Source: Betaproteobacteria bacterium | Lineage (GTDB): Bacteria; Pseudomonadota; Gammaproteobacteria; Burkholderiales; Casimicrobiaceae | Assembly (NCBI GenBank): GCA_016192065.1 | Contig: JACPUX010000034.1 | Location: 37,088-101,087 of the forward strand | Direction of reading: 5' to 3' | DNA length: 64,000 nucleotides | In this document: positions 51,169 through 60,267 of the stretch, one piece after another | Position numbering within the stretch: the stretch's first letter is position 1 | Layout of the letters: every line of letters starts with the position of its first letter | The notes under the pieces: model-generated | The model's database searches: none | What the model was told of the DNA's origin: nothing | The model's input: the letters and a program-made list of their open reading frames with translations, nothing else | Program-made: the position numbers and the translations under genes

Positions 51169-52196
51169 GCTGCAAGGCCCTCCCAAGCCACCACGCCTTC
51201 TTCGGAAATGAGCGCCTCGCGTTCCTGGAGACGCTCGAAAAATTGGGTGATCGCCGCCATCTGCGCGGCGCCGCTGGTCAGTTCATTGACCGAACGGCGA
51301 AACGCGGCGGCCCCGCTAATGCCCTTGACGTACCAGCCGATGTGTTTGCGCGCCACCTTGACTCCAGCGGCTTCGCCATAAAACCGGTAATGGTCGTCAA
51401 GGTGTTCGATCAACAGCGCCGCGATTTCCCTCAGAGTAGGCGGCGGCAGTTTCTCGCCCGTGGCGAGATAGTGGCCGATCTCGCGGAAAATCCAGGGTCG
51501 ACCCTGCGCGGCGCGGCCGATCATGATGCCGTCGACGCCGGTGTAGTCGAGTACGAAGCGCGCCTTCTCCGGAGTGTTGATGTCGCCGTTGGCAATCACC
51601 GGTATGCCCACGCTGTGCTTCACCTCACGGATGGTGTCGTATTCCGCCTCGCCCTGGTACTGGTCGGCGCGGGTGCGGCCATGGATCGCCAGCGCCGCGA
51701 CGCCGGCATTCTCGGCAAGGCGCGCCACGCGCAAGGCGTTGCGCTGGCTGCGATCCCAACCGGTGCGAATCTTCAAGGTCACGGGAATGCCCCGCGGCTG
51801 CGCCACCGCCAGCACCGCGGCGAGTATCCGCGCCACCAGATCTTCGTCTTTGAGCAGCGCGGAACCAGCTTGCACATTGCAGATCTTCTTGGCCGGGCAA
51901 CCCATGTTGATGTCGATGATCTGCGCCCCGCGGCTGATGTTGTAGCTTGCCGCGTCGGCCATCATTTCGGGATTGCCGCCGGCGATCTGCACCACCTTGG
52001 GCTCCACTTCGCCTTCGTGATTGCCCCGCCGCAGAGTCTTCTCCGAACCCCAGAGCAGGGAATTGGAGGCGACCATTTCCGACACCGCCAGTCCCGCGCC
52101 CAGGCGCTTGCACAGTTGCCGAAAGGGACGGTCGGTCACGCCCGCCATGGGCGCGACCACCAGATTGTTCCGGAGCGTGTGAGGCCCGATACGCAT
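51165..52196 (-). CDS. dusB: tRNA-dihydrouridine synthase B
   Basis: 343 residues from the ATG at 52196 (MRIGPHTLRNNLVVAPMAGVTD). FMN-binding TIM barrel with the catalytic cysteine in INMGCPAKKICN, plus KIRTGWD, IHGRTRADQY and VIANGDI. It reduces specific uridines in tRNA D-loops. The frame is open further upstream but without homology. A TATAAT on the minus strand at 52232-52227 may drive dusB-fis-purH. Confidence 0.95.
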   Translation of the reverse strand: MRIGPHTLRNNLVVAPMAGVTDRPFRQLCKRLGAGLAVSEMVASNSLLWGSEKTLRRGNHEGEVEPKVVQIAGGNPEMMADAASYNISRGAQIIDINMGCPAKKICNVQAGSALLKDEDLVARILAAVLAVAQPRGIPVTLKIRTGWDRSQRNALRVARLAENAGVAALAIHGRTRADQYQGEAEYDTIREVKHSVGIPVIANGDINTPEKARFVLDYTGVDGIMIGRAAQGRPWIFREIGHYLATGEKLPPPTLREIAALLIEHLDDHYRFYGEAAGVKVARKHIGWYVKGISGAAAFRRSVNELTSGAAQMAAITQFFERLQEREALISEEGVVAWEGLAA

Positions 52197-52226
52197 GTCG
52201 AAAGAAAGGCGGGGGAAAGGGATCGA

Positions 52227-52232
52227 ATTATA
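52227..52232 (-). promoter_or_regulatory. TATAAT -10 element ahead of dusB
   Basis: The minus strand reads TATAAT about 30 nt before the dusB ATG in the 101-bp gap after the hydroxylase gene. No convincing -35 is visible. Confidence 0.4.
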
Positions 52233-52297
52233 ACTCGACTCGCGCGTCGCGCGGCGCTGTTTATGCTGATTGCATGAGGCGATTTCTCGCCGCGCAA

Positions 52298-53458
52298 CTA
52301 GCGCCAACCGTGCATCAGGACTCGGCTCGCGCGCCGCCGCAACCAAGGCGAGGTAGCAAACAACTCCAAGCCCCAGTCGCGAAGCTCGGCCGCTTTCGGC
52401 GCCCGCCATTCAAACAACTCGATCAGGCCGTGGGTGGCCAGGGTCGTGCCCCAGCGGTCGGAACCGCGTCGATTCTTGAAAGCACGAAGCTGGCGCTCAC
52501 TGCCCAATTCTGCAAGCCCGCCCTCGCAAAGCATGCGACTAAGCGCAAAGGCATCACGCAAGCCCAGGTTGTAGCCTTGCCCGGCGACCGGATGCAGGGT
52601 TTGCGCGGCATTGCCCAGACGCAGCAGGCGCCGCTCCACCGGTTGTCGCGCCAGGCGCAAGTGAAGCGGAAAAGCGCGCCTCGGACCCGGGTGCGCCAAG
52701 CGCTCCGCGTTGACGCCGAATTGCCCCCGCAAGCGCGCTTGAAACGCCTGATCGTCCAGAGCCATCACTTCCTGCGCCAGCACCTCTGGCAGCGTCCACA
52801 CCAGCGCGTGGCGCTCGCCCTGAGGCAGGAGCGCGATCGGTCCCAGCGGCGTGAACCGCTCGATCGCTAGATGCTTCGCGTCCGCGACAGAAATTTCCGC
52901 CACCACGGCGCACTGATGGTAGTCGTGTTGCCAGTAGCCCTCTCCCGCACCGCCGTCGGCGAGGGCGACCAGGGCGGCGCTGCCCGCCTCGCTCTGGTCT
53001 TGCGCCCCGCTCCGGCTGGTCGCTTCGAACCAGGCGTAGCTCGCCGTGGCGCGCACGCTGTTGACGCGGCAGTTCCAGGACAGGTCCACGCGCTGCTCGG
53101 CCAAGGCCTGATCCAGCACCGCCGCGAGATCCCCGTAACGCAGCACGTAGCCTAGGGCGGGCAGGTCCAGTTCTTCGGCACGGAATCGCAGCAAAGCGCT
53201 GCCGCGCTGCTGCGTCACCTCGACCGTGCTGATCGGGGTCAGGCCGCCCGGTGTCAGCGCCAGACGAGACCACAAGCCCAGACGCTCCAGGATCAACCGA
53301 CTGCCATGCGACAAGGCCAGGCTGCGGTCGCGCTGCGGCGGTTCGCCGGGACCGCGAGCCTCGAACAGCGCCACCCGAAAGTCCGCCTCGCGCAGCCCTA
53401 GGGCCAAGGTCGCGCCAACCGGCCCACCGCCGACGATGACCAGATCGCGGTCAAACAT
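52298..53458 (-). CDS. UbiH/UbiF/Coq6-family FAD-dependent hydroxylase
   Basis: 386 residues. The FAD-binding N-terminus is DLVIVGGGPVGATLALGL, followed by RSLALSHGSRLIL. The second FAD motif is GNAAQTLHPVAGQGYNLGLRD, the signature of ubiquinone hydroxylases. Which ring position it hydroxylates (UbiH, UbiI, UbiF or a broad UbiL/M type) cannot be told by eye. It starts 18 nt after pepP, the same neighbour pair (pepP-ubiH) as in E. coli. Confidence 0.88.
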   Translation of the reverse strand: MFDRDLVIVGGGPVGATLALGLREADFRVALFEARGPGEPPQRDRSLALSHGSRLILERLGLWSRLALTPGGLTPISTVEVTQQRGSALLRFRAEELDLPALGYVLRYGDLAAVLDQALAEQRVDLSWNCRVNSVRATASYAWFEATSRSGAQDQSEAGSAALVALADGGAGEGYWQHDYHQCAVVAEISVADAKHLAIERFTPLGPIALLPQGERHALVWTLPEVLAQEVMALDDQAFQARLRGQFGVNAERLAHPGPRRAFPLHLRLARQPVERRLLRLGNAAQTLHPVAGQGYNLGLRDAFALSRMLCEGGLAELGSERQLRAFKNRRGSDRWGTTLATHGLIELFEWRAPKAAELRDWGLELFATSPWLRRRASRVLMHGWR

Positions 53459-53476
53459 CGCCGCGCGCTCGCGTCT

Positions 53477-54811
53477 TCAGCGGTTGCCCAGGGCGTCGCG
53501 CCGCAAGGCTTCGATGTCGGCCACCGTCTTGGGCGCCGCGGCGGTGAGATTGCGGGTGCCGGTGGCAGTGATCAAGAGGTCGTCCTCGATGCGCACGCCG
53601 ATGTTCCAGAAGCGTTCGTCAACGTTTTCCGCGGGACGGATGTAGCAGCCGGGCTCCACCGTGAGCACCATTCCGGGCGCGAGCGGCAGTGATTGCCCGG
53701 CCTCGCGGTAGGCTCCGGCATCATGTACGTCGAGACCCAGCCAATGCCCGGCGCGATGCATGTAGAAGCGCTTGAAGTCGCCGGTCTCCAGCACCGCGTC
53801 GAGCGTGCCCTGGCATAGACGCAAATCGATGAGGCCCTGCGCCAGGACTTTCTCGGCGACGTCGTGGTAATCGTGGAAAGGCCGACCGGGCGCCAAGGCC
53901 TCGATGCAGGCCGCTTGCGCCGCCAGCACCAATTCGTACACTTCCCGCTGCGGGCCGGTGAACGCCTTGCCCACGGGAAAGCTGCGGGTGATGTCCGAAG
54001 CATAGCCCTGGAGTTCGCAGCCGGCGTCGATCAGGCGCAGTTCACCCGCGGCCATCTGGCGGTCATTGGCCCGGTAATGCAGCACGCAGGCACCGGGACC
54101 GCTGGCGACGATGGAAGGATAAGCCGGCGACAAGGCGCCGTGGCGCAGAAATTCGTGCGTGAGTTCGGCCTCGACCTGGTACTCGAACCAGCCCGGACGC
54201 GTGCGGGCCATGGCCCGCGTGTGGGCGCCGACGGAGATGTCCGCGGCGCGCTGCATCAGGGCGATTTCTTCCTCGTCCTTCAGCAAGCGCATGCGGTCGA
54301 GCAAGTCGCGCGCGTCGTGAAGCACCGCCGGGGCGCTGATGCCGGTGCGGATTTGCGCGCGCACACCGTTCAAGGCGGCAATGATGCGTCGGTCCCAGGC
54401 CGGATCAAGGCCCAGGGGCGTGAAGATCGTGGGCTGGTCGGCCATTAGTTTGGGCAGGGTTTCGTCGAGCGTGGCGATAGTCTGCGCTTCGTCCATCGCG
54501 AAAGCCTCGCGCGCCGCTTCGGGACCGAAGCGAAAGCCGTCCCAAACCTCGCGCTCGGCGTTCTTCTCGCGGCAGAAGAGAATTGATTTCGGGCTTTCGC
54601 CGGCAATCAGCACCAGCACCGCCTCAGGTTCGGTGAAACCGGAAAGGTAATGAAAATAACTGTCGTTGCGGTAAGGGAAATGGGAATCGCGGTTGCGCAC
54701 GGTCTCCGGCGCCGTGGGAATGACGGCGATGCCCCGGCCCATGCTCTCGATGAAACGGGCGCGGCGGGCGGCGAAGGTGGCCTGGCGTATGGTCGGATTC
54801 GGCTTATTCAT
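53477..54811 (-). CDS. pepP: Xaa-Pro aminopeptidase P
   Basis: 444 residues from the ATG at 54811 with GAGGA about 5 nt upstream. An N-terminal creatinase-like domain (about 10-150) precedes the pita-bread catalytic domain with two-metal ligands in IDAGCELQGYASDITR, the His in GHWLGLDVHD, and the Glu residues in VEPGCY and VRIEDD. It removes N-terminal residues preceding proline. It diverges from the cyclo-ligase gene across 122 bp. Confidence 0.95.
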   Translation of the reverse strand: MNKPNPTIRQATFAARRARFIESMGRGIAVIPTAPETVRNRDSHFPYRNDSYFHYLSGFTEPEAVLVLIAGESPKSILFCREKNAEREVWDGFRFGPEAAREAFAMDEAQTIATLDETLPKLMADQPTIFTPLGLDPAWDRRIIAALNGVRAQIRTGISAPAVLHDARDLLDRMRLLKDEEEIALMQRAADISVGAHTRAMARTRPGWFEYQVEAELTHEFLRHGALSPAYPSIVASGPGACVLHYRANDRQMAAGELRLIDAGCELQGYASDITRSFPVGKAFTGPQREVYELVLAAQAACIEALAPGRPFHDYHDVAEKVLAQGLIDLRLCQGTLDAVLETGDFKRFYMHRAGHWLGLDVHDAGAYREAGQSLPLAPGMVLTVEPGCYIRPAENVDERFWNIGVRIEDDLLITATGTRNLTAAAPKTVADIEALRRDALGNR

Positions 54812-54933
54812 GTGTCCTCGGCTGGTGGCGATGGCAAAGATGGCGTGCAGGGATCTCGTGGATCCGTCAGGGCCAGCGCTGATTATATGCGCCCGCACTT
54901 GGGCTTGTCGCGCCGCTGGGCTAAGATTCGGTT

Positions 54934-55572
54934 ATGAACATTGCCGCCCATTCCCGTGCCGCTTCGCCCCTGCGCACCGAGAAGCGGGCTATGCGCTCAC
55001 GTGTTCTGGCGCGGCGCGACGACATGCCGGCGCTCGAACGCGCGGCGGCAAGCAGCGCGATCTGCGCGGCGATTTCCGCACTGCCTGAGTTCCGCGCCGC
55101 CCAGTGCGTATTGCTCACGCTGCCCTTCGGCAGCGAAACCGACACCCGCCCCCTGACCGAACACGCGCTCGCCGCCGGCAAGCAGGTACTGCTGCCGCGG
55201 GTCGATCGCGAGACGCGCATGCTCGAACTGCATCGAGTGCTCAACCTCGTCCAGGACATCGCCCCGGGTCGCTGGAATATTCCCGAGCCGCGCCCCGAAC
55301 ACTGTCCCCGCAAGGACCCGCGGGAGGTCGATTGGGTGCTGGTACCCGGCGTGGCTTTCGACGAGGCGGGCGGACGCCTGGGCTACGGCGGAGGCTTCTA
55401 CGATCGCCTCCTGCCGCTCTTGCGCCCAAATGTGCCCAGGGTCGCCGCTGCCTTCGCCTTGCAGATGGTCGAGCGCGTGCCACGCGGCAAGCATGATCTG
55501 GCGATCGATCTGATCATCACCGAAACCGCGGCCCACCCCTTCTTCCAAGCCCCTCCCGAGAGTACGACATGA
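54934..55572 (+). CDS. fau: 5-formyltetrahydrofolate cyclo-ligase
   Basis: 212 residues. Conserved elements are the basic N-terminus [25 protein letters not shown] (substrate site) and the signature [21 protein letters not shown]. It converts 5-formyl-THF to 5,10-methenyl-THF with ATP. The stop overlaps the folD start (ATGA), so two folate C1 enzymes are translationally coupled. Confidence 0.93.
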   Translation: MNIAAHSRAASPLRTEKRAMRSRVLARRDDMPALERAAASSAICAAISALPEFRAAQCVLLTLPFGSETDTRPLTEHALAAGKQVLLPRVDRETRMLELHRVLNLVQDIAPGRWNIPEPRPEHCPRKDPREVDWVLVPGVAFDEAGGRLGYGGGFYDRLLPLLRPNVPRVAAAFALQMVERVPRGKHDLAIDLIITETAAHPFFQAPPESTT

Positions 55573-56444
55573 GTGCACAAATCATCGACGGCAAGGCCCT
55601 CGCCGCGACCGTTCAATCCGAATGCGCGACACGCGCGCAGACCTTGCGTGCGCGTGGCCTGACCCCCAGTCTGGCGGTGGTGATCGTAGGCGAAGACCCC
55701 GCCTCGCAGGTTTATGTGCGCAACAAGATTCGCGCCTGTGAAGCGGCCGGCATTATTTCGACTCACCACTGTCTGGCCGCGGACACCAGCGAAGGTGAGC
55801 TGCTGCGGGTGATCGAAGACCTCAATCGCGCCGCGCCGGTGCATGGAATACTGGTGCAACTGCCGCTGCCCAAGCACATCAACAGTCACAAAGTACTCGA
55901 AGCGATTGCGCCGGAAAAAGACGTCGACGGCTTTCACCGCGAAAACGCCGGCCTGCTGGCGCAGGGCAATCCGCGTCTGGTGCCCTGCACCCCCGCTGGG
56001 GTGATGCGCATGCTGGCCAGCATCGGCGTCTCCCCCTGGGCCCAGCACGCGGTGATCGTCGGTGCCAGCAACATCGTCGGCAAACCGATGGCGCTTCTGC
56101 TGTTGCGCGCGGGTGCGACCGTCACCATCTGCAACTCCAAAACCCGCGATCTCGCGCATCACACCCGCCAGGCCGACATCCTGGTGGCCGCGGTGGGCAA
56201 GCCGAAGTACCTCAACGGCGAGATGGTCAAACCCGGCGCGGTAGTGATCGACGTCGGCATCAACCGCGGCAGTGACGGCAAGCTCGTCGGCGACGTAGAT
56301 TTCGAATCGGCGCGGACCGTCGCAGCGCACATCACGCCCGTACCCGGCGGCGTCGGCCCGATGACCATCGCCATGCTGCTGTCCAACACGCTTGATGCGG
56401 CAGCGGCGACACTTGGCGATAGCTCGGGTGCTCAACGCTCCTGA
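55569..56444 (+). CDS. folD: Methylenetetrahydrofolate dehydrogenase/methenyl-THF cyclohydrolase
   Basis: 291 residues. The active-site lysine lies in [10 protein letters not shown], the substrate motif is [11 protein letters not shown], and the NADP site is [18 protein letters not shown]; the ending [15 protein letters not shown] is typical. It interconverts methylene- and formyl-THF, supplying formyl groups for PurH. A weak hairpin CGGTC...GACCG (56484-56505) follows. Confidence 0.97.
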   Translation: MSAQIIDGKALAATVQSECATRAQTLRARGLTPSLAVVIVGEDPASQVYVRNKIRACEAAGIISTHHCLAADTSEGELLRVIEDLNRAAPVHGILVQLPLPKHINSHKVLEAIAPEKDVDGFHRENAGLLAQGNPRLVPCTPAGVMRMLASIGVSPWAQHAVIVGASNIVGKPMALLLLRAGATVTICNSKTRDLAHHTRQADILVAAVGKPKYLNGEMVKPGAVVIDVGINRGSDGKLVGDVDFESARTVAAHITPVPGGVGPMTIAMLLSNTLDAAAATLGDSSGAQRS

Positions 56445-56858
56445 CGAGGTTTCCCCTTCCCCCAGAACCGTTCCGGCGGCCGGCGGTCCTTTTCAAAAAA
56501 GACCGGGTTTGTCGAAGCAGTGCCGAAAATACCCGCGGTCGGCAACGCTGCGCACCGCGGGCGGGCGCGCTGATCTAGGTCGGGGCGTCGAGCGACACGT
56601 CCGGCGCCGCCCGCTCGGCTGTGCCGAAAGCGTCGGTGGACATACCCCTGGGATGTTCGTGGCGGGTCGGCAGATGCTTGCGGCTGGGATCGGCGTCGCG
56701 CGGCCGAAGCTTCCTGGCGGTCGCCAGGGGTCCCGAGTTCCTGGCCGTTCGTGAGCTGAATCCTGGGCAATCCTTGCGCTGTGACAATAGGCCAGCTACC
56801 CAGCATGGGTTACGCTTGGCGCGAGTATGCAATCGCTTGGATCGCCCCCTCAGGAACC
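56445..56858. other. 414-bp gap between folD and the diguanylate cyclase gene
   Basis: No gene is recognised. Open frames on both strands are arginine-rich shadows without a plausible start region. Contents seen: a weak hairpin (56484-56505) with an A-run, which may end folD transcription, and a small palindrome CCTGGCG-GT-CGCCAGG near 56713. The cyclase promoter must lie here if it is independent of folD. Confidence 0.5.
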
Positions 56859-58049
56859 ATGTTCGCCAGCCTGCTCCACGCCATAGACCGCCATCTGCCG
56901 CATTCGCCCCAGGGTCAGTTGCATTCCCAGATGCGCGCCTGGCTGTGGAGCACACGCGACCACAACGCCTTGCTGCGGCTGCGACGGGCGCGCATCGTGG
57001 CGACCCGGGTGCGGCTTCTGGCGGCGCTTTTTCTCGTGCTCACGCCGATTTGGCTGCTGGTGGAATACTACGCTTTTCCCACCGAGCTTTGGCTGGCGGT
57101 AGGGGCGGCGCGTCTATCCGTGATCGTCGCCTTCACCGGTCTGCTCCTCGCCCTGCGCGCCGAGGCCGAGCGCCAGGGGGCAAGCACGGTAGCCCTGTTC
57201 GGCCTGTTCATAGTGCCCACGCTCTTTTATATCGCCACCACCCTGTTGCTCGGACGTGACACCTGGCAGGGACTGGCCCAGGCAGTGCTGGCGACCCACA
57301 CTTTCTTTCCCTTGTTGCTGGTCGCGGGGATCAGCCTCTTTCCGCTCACTGTGCGGGAGTCCGTCGCCCTGATCTTGCCGATTCTGCTCGCCCGGGGCTG
57401 GATGGTGTGGCAGGTCCTGGCGCCTGGAGACCTCTTCGCGGTTCTCGGCGCACTGTGGTTCTTGCTGTTGGTCGCGGGCGTGGGCATGCTCGCCGCGGTG
57501 AGCCAGATGGGGTTCATCATCGCGCTTCTGCATCATTCGATCCGCGATCCGCTGACCGGGGCGTTTTCTCGCGCCAGCGGCGATGAGCTACTGGAACTGG
57601 AAAGCACGCTCGCGGTGCGCCACGGCACACCGTTCACCGTGGCCTTCATCGATCTCGACCGCTTCAAGGAGGTCAACGACCAGCATGGCCACGACGCCGG
57701 CGATCAGGTGCTCGCCGCCGCCGCCGCGAACATCGCCAGTAGCTTACGCAGCACCGACATTCTGCTGCGCTGGGGGGGCGAAGAATTCGTGGTGCTCCTG
57801 CCCAATACGCCTTGCTCCAAAGCGATGGTGGGTTTGGAGCGCCTGCGCGTAAAGGGCTTCGGCCTGCGCCCCGACGGCCGTGCGCAAACGGCCAGCATCG
57901 GTGTCGCCGAGCGCCTGGCGGACGGTGTCGATGCCGGCCCACGCCTGATTGATCTCGCCGACCAACGTATGTACCAGGCCAAACAAGCAGGCCGCAACCG
58001 GCTGGTCGGCTGCGTGCCGCCGCATGACCGAGAGGGTGACCGGCCGTGA
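56859..58049 (+). CDS. Membrane-bound diguanylate cyclase (GGDEF domain)
   Basis: 396 residues from the ATG at 56859 (CAGGAA just upstream); a GTG at 56781 would add 26 residues without a visible ribosome site. About six membrane helices (residues 50-222) form an uncharacterised sensor. The GGDEF domain (about 228-390) has an intact GGEEF at 306-310 and a product-inhibition site RSTD at 297-300, exactly five residues upstream, so active, feedback-controlled c-di-GMP synthesis is expected. The stop overlaps nadD as GTGA. Confidence 0.9.
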   Translation: MFASLLHAIDRHLPHSPQGQLHSQMRAWLWSTRDHNALLRLRRARIVATRVRLLAALFLVLTPIWLLVEYYAFPTELWLAVGAARLSVIVAFTGLLLALRAEAERQGASTVALFGLFIVPTLFYIATTLLLGRDTWQGLAQAVLATHTFFPLLLVAGISLFPLTVRESVALILPILLARGWMVWQVLAPGDLFAVLGALWFLLLVAGVGMLAAVSQMGFIIALLHHSIRDPLTGAFSRASGDELLELESTLAVRHGTPFTVAFIDLDRFKEVNDQHGHDAGDQVLAAAAANIASSLRSTDILLRWGGEEFVVLLPNTPCSKAMVGLERLRVKGFGLRPDGRAQTASIGVAERLADGVDAGPRLIDLADQRMYQAKQAGRNRLVGCVPPHDREGDRP

Positions 58050-58735
58050 CCGCCGGGGAGACCTCCAAACCCAACGCGCCCGCCGGCATCGGCATCCTGG
58101 GCGGCACCTTCGATCCGGTGCACTTGGGACATTTGCATGCCGCCGCAGCGGTGCGCGACGCGCTGGGGCTCGCCGAGGTGCGCCTTATCCCGGCGGCCCG
58201 GCCGCCCCATCGCAGCCTGCCGCAAGCCTCCGACCGCGACCGTCTGGCCATGGTGCGGGCGGCGGTGCGCGGCGATCCGGGCCTCATTGCCGATGATCGC
58301 GAATTGCTGCGCCAAGGCAAAAGTTACACCATCGACACCTTGATCGAGTTGCGCCACGAGTCTCCTGATCGCCCCCTTTACCTGATCCTCGGTGCCGACG
58401 CGTTCGCTGGGCTGCCGAGCTGGCACCGTTGGCGGGAGCTTGGCGACTACGCGCAGTTGGTCGTGGTTGACCGGCCGGGAGCAGCACCGGCGCGGCCGAC
58501 AGAGCTGCGGCCAGACGAGTTGGCGCAGCATCGGGACGCCGATGCTCCCCCTGGCGCCCGAGCCGGCCAAGTGTTGTTCCTTGCCGTCCCCCCCTGGCCG
58601 ATCGCGGCGAGCGAAATTCGCGCCCGCCTCGGGCGGGGCGAAGCGGTGAGCGATTTGCTTCCCGCCGCCGTTCTGGCTTATATTCAGTCGCATCACCTCT
58701 ACCAGCGGCAGGCGGATGGCAGCACAACAACTTGA
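58046..58735 (+). CDS. nadD: Nicotinate-nucleotide adenylyltransferase
   Basis: 229 residues from a GTG overlapping the cyclase stop. Nucleotidyltransferase motif GGTFDPVHLGHL, substrate region RPPHR, and C-terminal PWPIAASEIRARL (ISSTxIR-like). It forms deamido-NAD. The first 12 residues before GIGILGGTF are poorly conserved, so a slightly later start cannot be excluded. It overlaps rsfS by 20 nt. Confidence 0.94.
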   Translation: MTAGETSKPNAPAGIGILGGTFDPVHLGHLHAAAAVRDALGLAEVRLIPAARPPHRSLPQASDRDRLAMVRAAVRGDPGLIADDRELLRQGKSYTIDTLIELRHESPDRPLYLILGADAFAGLPSWHRWRELGDYAQLVVVDRPGAAPARPTELRPDELAQHRDADAPPGARAGQVLFLAVPPWPIAASEIRARLGRGEAVSDLLPAAVLAYIQSHHLYQRQADGSTTT

Positions 58736-59069
58736 GCGTATCGCGGTTGCGGCACTTGAAGACATCAAAGCCAAGGACATCACCGTTCTCGACGTACGCT
58801 CGCTCACCGCGCTCTACGACACCCTGGTCATCGCCAGTGCCGACTCCACCCGCCAAGTGAAAGCCCTGGCCGATCATGTGGTGGAAGAGTTCAAACAAGC
58901 TGGGGTCGGCATCGTCGGCGTGGAAGGCGAGCAGGCCGCCGAATGGGTTCTGGTCGACGCGGGCGATATCGTGGTGCATGTAATGCAGCCGGCGATCCGC
59001 AGCTACTACAACCTCGAAGAGCTGTGGACCGCGCCGGCAAGTCGACGCGGCGCCAAAGCCGCCGCCTGA
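58716..59069 (+). CDS. rsfS: Ribosomal silencing factor RsfS
   Basis: 117 residues of the RsfS/Iojap family: AVAALEDIKAKDITVLDV, ASADSTRQVKALADHV, GEQAAEWVLVDAGDIVVHVM. It binds ribosomal protein L14 and blocks subunit joining during starvation. The nadD-rsfS-rlmH order is widely conserved. Confidence 0.95.
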   Translation: MAAQQLERIAVAALEDIKAKDITVLDVRSLTALYDTLVIASADSTRQVKALADHVVEEFKQAGVGIVGVEGEQAAEWVLVDAGDIVVHVMQPAIRSYYNLEELWTAPASRRGAKAAA

Positions 59070-59087
59070 GCAGAGCCCGGCGGCCCG

Positions 59088-59558
59088 ATGAGGCTGCGCA
59101 TCATCACCATGGGCACGCGGTTGCCGGACTGGGTCAAGGCGGGTTATGAAGACTACGCCCGGCGTCTGCCTCGCGACTGGCCCTTGGAATTGATCGAACT
59201 GCGCCCGGAAGGCCGCGGCGCAAGCCGCAGCACGGAACAGATTCTCACCGCCGAGGCCCAGCGCCTCGAGGCGCAATGCGGCAACGATGGGATTCGCGTG
59301 GTGCTCGACGAAAAAGGCGCACCCTGGACCACCGCCCTGCTCGCGCAGAAACTCGCGGCTTGGGACGGCGCCGGGCGGCGCACCGACTTCCTGGTCGGCA
59401 GCGCCGACGGGCTGGCGGCGCCGATCAAAGCGCGCGCAGATGCGGTATGGTCGCTTTCCGGGGGCACCTTGCCCCACGGGCTGGTGCGCGTCGTGCTCGC
59501 CGAACAGCTCTACCGCGCCGTCAGTCTGCTGCGCGGCCACCCCTATCATCGAGCATAG
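59088..59558 (+). CDS. rlmH: 23S rRNA (pseudouridine-1915-N3)-methyltransferase RlmH
   Basis: 156 residues, SPOUT fold. LDEKGAPWTT, FLVGSADGL and the C-terminal knot GTLPHGLVRVVLAEQLYRA...PYHR are present. It methylates pseudouridine 1915 of helix 69 in assembled ribosomes. The 91 nt to maf hold no feature. Confidence 0.96.
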   Translation: MRLRIITMGTRLPDWVKAGYEDYARRLPRDWPLELIELRPEGRGASRSTEQILTAEAQRLEAQCGNDGIRVVLDEKGAPWTTALLAQKLAAWDGAGRRTDFLVGSADGLAAPIKARADAVWSLSGGTLPHGLVRVVLAEQLYRAVSLLRGHPYHRA

Positions 59559-59649
59559 ACGCCATGCGCCACCTCCGGCCGAAGGCAGTCACGCCGCTGG
59601 CGTTGGAGCGGCACGGTCCGCCCCTTGACCGGCTCGTGGAGGCGACGCG

Positions 59650-60255
59650 GTGAGCGCGGCCAAACTCTACCTCGCCTCGCGCAGCCCGCGCCGCGCGGAG
59701 CTGTTGGCCCAGATCGGCCTCGCGGTGGATCTCTCGCTGGTGCCGAGGGTTGCGCGCGAGGCCGACGAAACGCCACGCGCTGGCGAGGATCCGCTGGAAT
59801 ACGTCAAGCGCTTGGCCCGCACCAAAGCCGCGCTGGCGTGGCACCGTCTGCTCAAGGAGGGCAGGCTTTACCTGCCGGTGCTGGCGGCCGACACTACCGT
59901 CGCCCTAGGCCTAGAGATCCTGGGCAAACCTGCGGACCCAACCGAGGCCCAGCTGATGCTTACCGCGCTTTCCGGTACTCGGCACCAGGTTTTCACCGCG
60001 GTGGCTGTGCGCACCCACGACGGTCTGGAGGTCGCGAGTTCCGAGAGTGCGGTGAGCTTCCGCCCGCTGGCCGCCGCCGAGATCGAGCGCTACATCGCCA
60101 CCGGCGAGCCCTTCGACAAGGCTGGCGCCTACGGCATCCAGGGCCGCGCCGCCGCGTTCATCAGCCACCTCGAAGGGAGCTATTCCGGGGTGATGGGCTT
60201 GCCGCTGTTCGAAACCAGCGCGCTCTTGGCCCGAGCAGGAATTTTTGTCATCTGA
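59650..60255 (+). CDS. maf: Maf-family nucleotide pyrophosphatase
   Basis: 201 residues from a GTG at 59650. Maf motif LASRSPRRAELLAQIG, catalytic Asp in LAADTTVAL, and GTRHQVFTAV. Members of this (YhdE-like) group hydrolyse dTTP/UTP and modified nucleotides. Followed 12 nt later by rng, the usual maf-rng pair. Confidence 0.94.
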   Translation: MSAAKLYLASRSPRRAELLAQIGLAVDLSLVPRVAREADETPRAGEDPLEYVKRLARTKAALAWHRLLKEGRLYLPVLAADTTVALGLEILGKPADPTEAQLMLTALSGTRHQVFTAVAVRTHDGLEVASSESAVSFRPLAAAEIERYIATGEPFDKAGAYGIQGRAAAFISHLEGSYSGVMGLPLFETSALLARAGIFVI

Positions 60256-60267
60256 GCGAAGAAAACC

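Noticed and set aside
54812..54933. Possible 6S RNA before the 5-formyl-THF cyclo-ligase gene, as ssrS precedes this gene in E. coli.
   Set aside because: The spacer is only 122 bp, shorter than 6S RNA, and no long central-bubble hairpin is visible.
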